NCBI GenBank assembly: GCA_029256035.1
Contig: JAQSYR010000037.1
Coordinates: 1 to 11,841, forward strand
Source of the DNA: Anaerocolumna sp.
Lineage (GTDB): Bacteria > Bacillota > Clostridia > Lachnospirales > Lachnospiraceae
DNA: 11,841 nucleotides
Reading direction: 5' to 3'
Positions 7,126-11,841 of the stretch are shown in pieces; position 1 is the stretch's first letter, and every line of letters begins with the position of its first letter. Made by a program: the position numbers and the translations under genes. Below the pieces are notes generated by a model. That model was not told the DNA's origin, made no database searches, and saw only the letters and a list, made by a program, of their open reading frames with translations.

Positions 7126-8015
7126 TCTATAAGTCCCATTTCTTTTAATACTTGCTTTAATTTATCTTTTTCTCCAGGAAGTAGCTCAGCGATAGGATCC
7201 AGACACTTTCCAACTTCAAATCCTCTTAACACTAAGCCTTCTTTAATAACTTGTGGAAATGTACCCATATTAGTTGCAATTCGAAGGGGAGCCAGCTTAA
7301 ACTGAGCTTCTAGAGCACCATCTAAGTCACCAGCCATAAACTTATTATAGATGTCTGCAGCTATTCTTGGGGCAACATTTGCAGTAGATGCAATTGCACC
7401 GGTTGCTCCATGACATAAGCCTGCATAGATTAAAGTATCACGACCAAGCAGTACACTAAAATTATCGTTCCCTCTTGTTAGGCGAAGATATTCTTCTGTG
7501 TTTGTAAAATCTCCTGTGCTATCTTTAACGCCAACAATATTATCAATTTCTGCTAGTTTTGCTATAGTAGATGGTTCAACAGTTACATTGGTTTTTGGTT
7601 TATTATTATAAATAATAACTGGCAGGCTGGTATTTGCTGCTATCGTTTTAAAGTATTCGTAAATTTCCGCCTGAGTCTGGGATATAAACATGGGAGTAAG
7701 TACTGATACAGCATCTACACCAGCTTCTTCTGCTATATGAACTAACTCAATCACACCTCTGGTTGTTATGTGATTGGCACCAGCATATACCGGCACTCTT
7801 CCTGCAGTTTCTTCCACTGAAACTTTAAGTATATATTTTGCCTCCTCATTGGTAAATGCATAGAACTCACCGGTAGTACCTAGGGGAAACAAACCATGAA
7901 CTCCCTCTTCAATAAGATAATTAATCATCTTTCGAAATACCGGCTCATTAAATTTACCTTCTGCTGTAAAAGGCGTTATGATTGGAGGAATCACTCCATA
8001 TGGCTTAAATTTCAT
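7122..8015 (-). CDS. DapA/NAL-family class I lyase acting on 5-dehydro-4-deoxyglucarate (aldolase or dehydratase)
   Basis: The 297-residue protein is a complete (beta/alpha)8 member of the dihydrodipicolinate synthase / N-acetylneuraminate lyase family. Visible are LGTTGEFYAFT (45-55), the active-site Tyr136 in VIIYNNKPKT, the Schiff-base Lys164 in IVGVKDSTGD, and GATGAIASTANVAP (203-216). The DapA substrate arginine (YNVPxRT) is replaced by NKPKT, so lysine biosynthesis is unlikely. The gene lies between gudD and garD, whose shared product, 5-dehydro-4-deoxy-D-glucarate, is the expected substrate. Two reactions are possible: dehydration and decarboxylation to 2-oxoglutarate semialdehyde (KdgD type), or aldol cleavage to pyruvate plus tartronate semialdehyde. 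The operon holds a tartronate semialdehyde reductase but no semialdehyde dehydrogenase, so I favour cleavage. The start ATG has GGAG close by and a second AGAGGAG further up. Its stop overlaps garD. Confidence 0.85.
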   Translation of the reverse strand: MKFKPYGVIPPIITPFTAEGKFNEPVFRKMINYLIEEGVHGLFPLGTTGEFYAFTNEEAKYILKVSVEETAGRVPVYAGANHITTRGVIELVHIAEEAGVDAVSVLTPMFISQTQAEIYEYFKTIAANTSLPVIIYNNKPKTNVTVEPSTIAKLAEIDNIVGVKDSTGDFTNTEEYLRLTRGNDNFSVLLGRDTLIYAGLCHGATGAIASTANVAPRIAADIYNKFMAGDLDGALEAQFKLAPLRIATNMGTFPQVIKEGLVLRGFEVGKCLDPIAELLPGEKDKLKQVLKEMGLIE

Positions 8016-8054
8016 TTTTCTCCATTCTCCTCTTATCGAGAGGCTTCTTCCATA

Positions 8055-9380
8055 TTATCTAACCATACAAGGTCTTTTAGGGTCAAATTTCCAGTCCTTT
8101 ATTAAATACTGCATACCGATAGCATCATTTCTTGCGCCCAAACAATGTTCCTTATATAATTCATGAGCTTTCAAGATTTGTTCCATATCTACTTCAATCC
8201 CCAGACCTGGTTTCTCTGAAACCTTAATACATCCGTCTACTATCTGCATTGGTTCTTTGGTTAATCTTTCAATACCTTCTTGCCATATCCAATGAGTATC
8301 TATTGCATTTAACTCACCAGGTACTGCAGCTGCAGTATGAACGACCATAGCTAAAGATATATCAAAATGATTATTGGAATGACAACCCCAGGTTAATCCA
8401 AAGTCATTACATAATTGTCCGACTCTGACAGACCCAGCCATAGTCCAAAAATGTGGATCTGCAAGTGGTATATCCACAGACTGTAATGTCATAGAATGGG
8501 TCATTTCTCTCCAATCTGTAGCAATCATATTGGTTGCTGTAGGAAGTCCCGTTGCTCTTCTGAATTCAGCAAGAATTTCACGTCCGGAATAAACACCTTC
8601 TGCACCACATGGATCCTCACAGTAAGTTAAAATTCCATGCATATTTTTGCATAATTCAATTGCATCCTTTAACAACCAGCCACCATTTGGATCAAGAGTA
8701 ATTCTTGCTTCTGGAAATGCTTTTTTTAGAGCTCTCACTGCTTTTATTTCTTCTTTACCTTCAAGAACTCCACCCTTTAACTTAAAATCTGAAAATCCAT
8801 ACTTTTCCTTACTTGCCTTAGCAAGTGCAACGATAGACTCTGGTGTCATTGCCTCATCATGTCGGATTCGGTACCATTCACAGTCTGAATCTGGTTCAAT
8901 ATCATAAGGAAGATCTGTTTTTCTTCTATCACCTATATAAAATAAATAACCAAGCATTCTAACTTCATCCCTTTGCATACCATCACCTAGTAAAGCTGCT
9001 GCCGGTACTTTAAGGTATTTTCCCAGAAGATCTAATAAGGGAGCTTCAATAGCAGTAACCACATGTACTCCGGTTCTTAAGTCAAATGTCTGTGCTCCAC
9101 GTACATCCTCATCTTTCCCTGCTAAAGAATTTTTAACTTTCAGAAGGGTATTTTTATATTCGCCTAAGCTGGTACCGATTACTAAGTCTTTTACATTCTC
9201 TAGGGCACTGGTTATCTTTTGGCCTCCCGGAACTTCACCTACTCCTGTAGCACCTGTACTGTCAGTTAATACCACAATATTTCTTGTAAAAAATGGAGCA
9301 TGGGCGCCGCTTAAATTTAATAGCATGCTATCTTTCCCGGCAACCGGATATACTTCCATCTTTGCAATGATTGGTGTCAT
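8055..9380 (-). CDS. gudD: D-glucarate dehydratase (enolase superfamily)
   Basis: GudD dehydrates D-glucarate (often also L-idarate) to 5-dehydro-4-deoxy-D-glucarate. Counting 443 residues from the upstream in-frame ATG at 9386, the enolase-superfamily catalytic set is complete: Lys202/Lys204 in FKLKGG, metal ligands Asp232 (TLDPNG), Glu257 (YCEDPCG) and Asn286 (TNMIAT), then Asp310 and general base His336 in TWGCHSNNHFD. These match E. coli Lys207, Asp313 and His339 with an offset of 3. The N-terminal capping region (SGAHAPFFTRNIV, 26-38) and the C-terminus KRPCMVR are diagnostic of glucarate dehydratase within the family. I start the gene at the second ATG (9380) because GAGAGG is 8 nt before it but only 2 nt before the one at 9386. 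It is 34 bp downstream of garR and 39 bp upstream of the lyase gene. Confidence 0.95.
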   Translation of the reverse strand: MTPIIAKMEVYPVAGKDSMLLNLSGAHAPFFTRNIVVLTDSTGATGVGEVPGGQKITSALENVKDLVIGTSLGEYKNTLLKVKNSLAGKDEDVRGAQTFDLRTGVHVVTAIEAPLLDLLGKYLKVPAAALLGDGMQRDEVRMLGYLFYIGDRRKTDLPYDIEPDSDCEWYRIRHDEAMTPESIVALAKASKEKYGFSDFKLKGGVLEGKEEIKAVRALKKAFPEARITLDPNGGWLLKDAIELCKNMHGILTYCEDPCGAEGVYSGREILAEFRRATGLPTATNMIATDWREMTHSMTLQSVDIPLADPHFWTMAGSVRVGQLCNDFGLTWGCHSNNHFDISLAMVVHTAAAVPGELNAIDTHWIWQEGIERLTKEPMQIVDGCIKVSEKPGLGIEVDMEQILKAHELYKEHCLGARNDAIGMQYLIKDWKFDPKRPCMVR

Positions 9381-9388
9381 TTGCATGT

Positions 9389-9394
9389 CCTCTC
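9389..9394 (-). promoter_or_regulatory. Ribosome binding site that decides the gudD start
   Basis: GAGAGG on the minus strand lies 8 nt before the ATG at 9380 and only 2 nt before the ATG at 9386. Normal spacing therefore favours 9380, which makes the protein two residues shorter. Confidence 0.6.
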
Positions 9395-9414
9395 TTTCCT
9401 GAATATGTTTCCTA

Positions 9415-10299
9415 TTATCTTTCTAATTGAATATTAGCTAATTTCTCATAATATTTTACGATACTACTGTGATCTTCCTTCTCTAAACCATCTGCTTTTA
9501 ACACCTGCATAATTTCCATAGCCTGTGCAGTTAATGGAAGAGGTGCACTTACAGAATGACCTGCATTAATAGCATTGGTTAAATCCTTAATGTGCAGTTC
9601 TATCCTAAAACCTGGAGCGAATTTTCGATCTAGCATAAGAGGTGCTTTCGCATCTAACACAGTGGAACCAGCAAGACCTCCTCTAATCGCCTGATATACT
9701 AGTTCCGGACTTGCTCCAGCTTTCTGTGCAAAAGTCAATGCTTCAGATACAGCAGATATATTGAGTGCTACAATAATCTGATTTGCCAATTTTGCAATAT
9801 TTCCTGCTCCTAACTCTCCGACATACACTACAGAACCAGCCATGTTTTTTAACACTTCATAATATTTATCAAATAAGTCTTTTTTACCGCCAACCATAAC
9901 GGATAGTGTACCATCAATTGCTTTTGGTTCTCCACCACTTACCGGTGCATCCAGCATATCAATTCCTTTTTCCGCCAGTTTTGCTCCGATTGCTTTGCTT
10001 TCCACTGGATCAATAGAACTCATGTCAATTAATATAGTACCTGGTTTTGCAGTATCTAAAATACCATTTTCACCTAATGCAACACTTCTTACATGTGGTG
10101 AATTAGGCAGCATAGTTATTATGACATCACATTCTTTTGCAACTTCTGCACTATTTGCTACGGATTTTGCACCAAGTGAAACTAATTCTTCTACTGCTGA
10201 CTTATTAAAGTCAGTAACTACCAATTCATGTCCTGCTTTTAACAGATTCTTACTCATGGGTTTTCCCATAATGCCAAGTCCTATAAATCCTAATTTCAT
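9415..10299 (-). CDS. garR: 2-hydroxy-3-oxopropionate (tartronate semialdehyde) reductase
   Basis: GarR reduces tartronate semialdehyde to D-glycerate with NAD(P)H. The 294-residue protein (same length as E. coli GarR) belongs to the beta-hydroxyacid dehydrogenase family. It has the Rossmann motif GFIGLGIMGKPM (4-15), the substrate loop DAPVSGGEPKAIDG (117-130), catalytic Lys170 in GNIAKLANQ, and VYQAIRGGLAGSTVLDAKAP (201-220). As I recall it, E. coli GarR shares several of these stretches residue for residue, which separates this protein from 3-hydroxyisobutyrate dehydrogenases. The ATG at 10299 is chosen because GGAGG lies 7 nt upstream; an in-frame ATG at 10332 would add 11 residues (MKIIINNGGIK) that are not part of the family and would engulf this site. 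It is the first gene of the aldarate operon. Its presence implies that tartronate semialdehyde is formed by the pathway. Confidence 0.94.
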   Translation of the reverse strand: MKLGFIGLGIMGKPMSKNLLKAGHELVVTDFNKSAVEELVSLGAKSVANSAEVAKECDVIITMLPNSPHVRSVALGENGILDTAKPGTILIDMSSIDPVESKAIGAKLAEKGIDMLDAPVSGGEPKAIDGTLSVMVGGKKDLFDKYYEVLKNMAGSVVYVGELGAGNIAKLANQIIVALNISAVSEALTFAQKAGASPELVYQAIRGGLAGSTVLDAKAPLMLDRKFAPGFRIELHIKDLTNAINAGHSVSAPLPLTAQAMEIMQVLKADGLEKEDHSSIVKYYEKLANIQLER

Positions 10300-10306
10300 T
10301 TTGATT

Positions 10307-10311
10307 CCTCC
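10307..10311 (-). promoter_or_regulatory. Ribosome binding site that decides the garR start
   Basis: A full GGAGG on the minus strand lies 7 nt before the ATG at 10299. It falls inside the extra codons that would be translated from the upstream ATG at 10332, so the shorter form is the real one. Confidence 0.8.
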
Positions 10312-10361
10312 ATTGTTGATTATAATTTTCAATAATTAAACATATTATTTGTTTATTATTT

Positions 10362-10383
10362 ATCTGATTTACCCAATCTGATT
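10362..10383 (-). promoter_or_regulatory. Tandem octamer AATCAGAT at the predicted start of the aldarate operon transcript
   Basis: AATCAGAT occurs at 10376-10383 and again at 10362-10369, separated by 6 bp (14-bp period). The predicted transcription start is near 10385, so the pair would cover about +2 to +23. That position suits a repressor operator. The binding protein is unknown. Confidence 0.4.
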
Positions 10384-10391
10384 ATATTAGA

Positions 10392-10420
10392 ATTATATAG
10401 TTTGTTTATTTTTTTTACAA
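10392..10420 (-). promoter_or_regulatory. SigA-type promoter of the aldarate operon
   Basis: On the minus strand a -35 box TTGTAA (10415-10420) and a perfect -10 box TATAAT (10392-10397) are spaced by 17 bp. The leader to the garR ATG would be about 86 nt. No sigma-54 promoter (GG and GC at -24/-12) is visible in this region, which agrees with the loss of the GAFTGA loop in the regulator encoded at the end of the operon. Confidence 0.55.
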
Positions 10421-10471
10421 TTGACATATAATATGATTTTAACATATACATTTTATACAATAAATAAAAAG

Positions 10472-10606
10472 TTTCATTTATTGCAATATTTATTTCAATT
10501 ATCCGTTTCATCATTTCATATATTTCATATATATTTCATATTTCAACAAATTAATCCTTTGAAATATATGAAATAATATTTACAATCTTTGTTTCACATA
10601 ATGAAA
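10472..10606. promoter_or_regulatory. Cluster of TTTCA/TGAAA motifs upstream of the aldarate promoter
   Basis: Eight TTTCA motifs begin at 10472, 10493, 10506, 10514, 10523, 10534, 10541 and 10592, and three TGAAA motifs begin at 10560, 10569 and 10602. ATTTCATATATTTCA (10513-10527) is repeated in perfect inversion as TGAAATATATGAAAT (10560-10574), and TTTCA-N5-TGAAA stands alone at 10592-10606. The cluster lies about 50-190 bp upstream of the -35 box, the usual place for upstream activator sites. Four motifs (10472, 10493, 10514, 10534) are spaced 21, 21 and 20 bp, near two helical turns. It is a candidate binding region for the PrpR-type regulator. Confidence 0.45.
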
Positions 10607-10719
10607 TATGGGTCTGCTAAAGAATGAATGAATTTACCTATAAAGATGATAATTCATCAATCTAGTAAATTTATGTTTAACAGTGTATATATAAACAGAC
10701 TTATAACAACCTATAAAGC

Positions 10720-10756
10720 AAAAAAGAGGTCTTGAGACAGCATCTCAGAACCTCTT
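10720..10756 (-). terminator. Intrinsic terminator of the pyrD-pyrE-small membrane protein operon
   Basis: Read on the minus strand, a hairpin with a 13-bp stem (AGAGGTTCTGAGA against TCTCAAGACCTCT, one C-A mismatch and one T-G wobble) and a 5-nt loop is followed by six T residues. It lies 61 bp past the stop of the 51-codon gene. On the plus strand the stem is not directly followed by T residues, so it acts in the minus direction and insulates the aldarate operon. Confidence 0.9.
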
Positions 10757-10817
10757 ACAATTAATATTTATTTTTTTATTTTATATACATCCCAAAGCCA
10801 AGAAATCCCACTACGAA

Positions 10818-10973
10818 CTAAAACAATATTTCAGATTTTTTCTTAAGTAACTTACCACCGCTTACAATCATAATAATTCCACCAGTAACACCTGCTACGA
10901 TAAACAGAATACCCATAATCAAATTACCAGTACCCACAGATTTCATAGTATTATATATTTTTTCACCGCTCAT
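10818..10973 (-). CDS. 51-residue single-span membrane protein downstream of pyrE
   Basis: A short frame runs from an ATG at 10973 to a TAG at 10818. It encodes a polar N-terminus (MSGEKIYNTMKSVGTGN), one hydrophobic, glycine-rich span at about 18-39 containing GILFIVAGVTGG, and a positively charged end (KLLKKKSEILF) expected to face the cytoplasm. The upstream GGTG is a weak ribosome binding site. The gene starts 28 bp after the pyrE stop and precedes the operon terminator, so it is probably co-transcribed with pyrE. The clear topology and the good fit between pyrE and the terminator argue for a real gene. I do not recognise a function; a small membrane-associated peptide is all that can be said. 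Confidence 0.7.
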   Translation of the reverse strand: MSGEKIYNTMKSVGTGNLIMGILFIVAGVTGGIIMIVSGGKLLKKKSEILF

Positions 10974-11001
10974 TGTTTCACCAACCTTCCCTTAACAAAA
11001 A

Positions 11002-11682
11002 TTAATTCTGTTCAGCTCCATATTGCTCATAGTAACCATCGATTGCTGCCTTTAACGTATCATCAATAATAATATTACCATTATAAGGCTTATTGTATAA
11101 ATGTTCAACTACTTCCTCCATTGTTACAATAGCGGTAGTTTTTAATCCATAGTTTTCTTCAATTTCTTTTAATGCACTTTTTGTACCCTGTCCTTTTTCC
11201 ATACGATCCACAGAAACTACCAAACCTAATACGGATACATCACCCTGAGCATTTAAAATCGGCATGGTCTCTCCAATGGATGTTCCGGCAGTAGTTACAT
11301 CTTCAATAATTACAATATTATCTCCATCATGAATTGGGCTACCTAAGAGAATTCCCGTATCTCCATGGTCTTTCACCTCTTTACGGTTGGAACAATAACG
11401 TATTTCTTTGTCATAGAATTCACTGATTGCCATAGAAGCTGCAACACTTAATGGTATCCCCTTGTAAGCTGGTCCAAATAATACATCAAATTCTAAACCA
11501 AAAGCTTTATTGATTGCTTTGGCATAATATTCTCCTAACTTTCTAAGTTGAGATCCTGTCCGATAAAAGCCAGCATTAATAAAGAATGGAGTTTTTCTTC
11601 CGCTTTTTGTTGTAAAATCTCCAAATTTTAATACTCCACAATCTACCATGAATTCAATAAACTCTTTTTTATATTGTTCCAT
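11002..11682 (-). CDS. pyrE: Orotate phosphoribosyltransferase
   Basis: PyrE joins orotate and PRPP to give orotidine 5'-phosphate in de novo pyrimidine synthesis. The 226-residue protein has the type I phosphoribosyltransferase PRPP motif VIIEDVTTAGTS (124-135), the orotate/PRPP-contact segment FGPAYKGIPL (69-78), the flexible catalytic loop NRKEVKDHGDTG (99-110), and the N-terminal LKFGDFTTKSGRKTPFFIN (18-36) typical of the family. The ATG at 11682 is chosen; an in-frame GTG at 11697 would make the ribosome binding site itself coding. It follows pyrD by 60 bp and is probably translated from the same transcript. Confidence 0.96.
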   Translation of the reverse strand: MEQYKKEFIEFMVDCGVLKFGDFTTKSGRKTPFFINAGFYRTGSQLRKLGEYYAKAINKAFGLEFDVLFGPAYKGIPLSVAASMAISEFYDKEIRYCSNRKEVKDHGDTGILLGSPIHDGDNIVIIEDVTTAGTSIGETMPILNAQGDVSVLGLVVSVDRMEKGQGTKSALKEIEENYGLKTTAIVTMEEVVEHLYNKPYNGNIIIDDTLKAAIDGYYEQYGAEQN

Positions 11683-11690
11683 TTCTCTTT

Positions 11691-11695
11691 CCTCC
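11691..11695 (-). promoter_or_regulatory. Ribosome binding site that decides the pyrE start
   Basis: GGAGG on the minus strand lies 8 nt before the ATG at 11682. It overlaps the first codons of the longer GTG-initiated reading, which is therefore unlikely. Confidence 0.8.
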
Positions 11696-11742
11696 ACAAT
11701 TTATAATATACATTTTGTAACTTTTATTTGTTTTCAATTGGT

Positions 11743-11841
11743 TTATTTCACACAACCGATTAATTCTTGAATATCATTGATGTTATATTTTCTCATGTAA
11801 TCTTTAATTTCATTTAATATATCCATAGTAGCTGTAGGATT
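11743..11841 (-). CDS. pyrD: Dihydroorotate dehydrogenase, class 1B catalytic subunit, C-terminal 32 residues
   Basis: From the window edge to a TAA at 11743 the minus strand encodes NPTATMDILNEIKDYMRKYN and then INDIQELIGCVK. This is the usual C-terminal helix and tail of class 1B PyrD, where the NPxATxxI turn precedes a helix and ends near ELIG. PyrD oxidises dihydroorotate to orotate, the substrate of PyrE encoded next. The 5' part lies outside the window. Identification from 32 residues alone would be moderate; the neighbouring pyrE makes it firm. Confidence 0.85.
   Translation of the reverse strand, partial: NPTATMDILNEIKDYMRKYNINDIQELIGCVK

Larger units (their letters stand above)
10300..10817. 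other. Non-coding control region between the pyrimidine and aldarate operons
   Basis: This stretch of about 520 bp is very AT-rich and holds no convincing gene on either strand. It contains the leader, tandem octamer and promoter of the aldarate operon (10300-10420), a motif cluster (10472-10606), and the terminator of the pyrimidine operon (10720-10756). In 10607-10719 I see only short inverted repeats (for example TGTTTA and TAAACA at 10674-10697) that may be chance. Nothing is recognised in 10757-10817. Confidence 0.6.

Noticed and set aside
7122..8015. dapA, dihydrodipicolinate synthase for lysine synthesis
   Set aside because: The YNVPxRT substrate motif is replaced by YNNKPKT and the gene sits inside an aldarate operon between gudD and garD.
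10421..10450. Plus-strand TTGACA (10421) as a promoter towards pyrE
   Set aside because: TATAAT follows at once rather than at 16-18 bp; the best hexamer at 18 bp is TATACA, and no plus-strand gene lies downstream.
10494..10515. Catabolite-responsive (cre) site around the minus-strand ATGAAACGGAT
   Set aside because: The CG core is displaced by one base and the flanks do not fit the consensus, so the match is too poor.
10472..10606. CRISPR-like array
   Set aside because: The repeated unit is only 5-15 bp, irregularly spaced, and occurs in both orientations; there are no spacers of constant length and no cas genes.
10300..10620. Sigma-54 promoter upstream of garR
   Set aside because: I looked for GG/GC at -24/-12 on the minus strand and found none, in line with the degenerate regulator.

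Overview
The window reads as an AT-rich chromosomal segment of an anaerobic Firmicute, most likely a Lachnospiraceae or Clostridium-related species. The grounds are strong GGAGG-type ribosome binding sites, TATAAT/TTG-type promoters, A- and T-rich codon use, a pyrD-pyrE pair, and protein sequences that recall that group. No 16S or other marker gene is present, so the genus is not claimed. Every gene supported here lies on the minus strand, so transcription runs from high to low coordinates.

From right to left: the end of pyrD (11743-11841), pyrE (11002-11682), a 51-residue membrane peptide gene (10818-10973) and an intrinsic terminator (10720-10756) close a pyrimidine-synthesis operon. A roughly 500-bp non-coding control region follows (10300-10817), with a cluster of TTTCA/TGAAA motifs, a SigA-type promoter and a tandem octamer at the predicted transcription start. 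It drives a tightly packed hexaric-acid (aldarate) operon: garR (tartronate semialdehyde reductase), gudD (glucarate dehydratase), a DapA/NAL-family class I lyase, garD (galactarate dehydratase), and tctC-tctB-tctA (tripartite tricarboxylate transporter). A long palindrome separates tctC from tctB. After tctA come a separate promoter and a gene for a PrpR_N-PAS-AAA+-Fis regulator, probably the regulator of the operon. Last are an 89-bp GC-rich miniature element with terminal inverted repeats and a truncated MYG1-family gene with a dyad across its -10 box.

Proposed working model: TctC binds glucarate and/or galactarate outside the cell and TctAB import it. GudD and GarD each dehydrate one isomer to the same product, 5-dehydro-4-deoxy-D-glucarate. 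The DapA-family enzyme then acts on that product. Because GarR is present, no GarL-type aldolase is seen, and no 2-oxoglutarate semialdehyde dehydrogenase is seen, an aldol cleavage to pyruvate plus tartronate semialdehyde fits better than the dehydratase/decarboxylase route known from Bacillus. GarR would reduce the semialdehyde to D-glycerate; a glycerate kinase is not in the window.

The most unusual points are: the regulator has lost the GAFTGA loop and key Walker A and B residues, so it probably does not work as a sigma-54 activator; a tripartite transporter takes the place of the usual GudP/GarP permease; a DapA-type enzyme appears to stand in for GarL; and a miniature repeat supplies the last codons and stop of the regulator gene.
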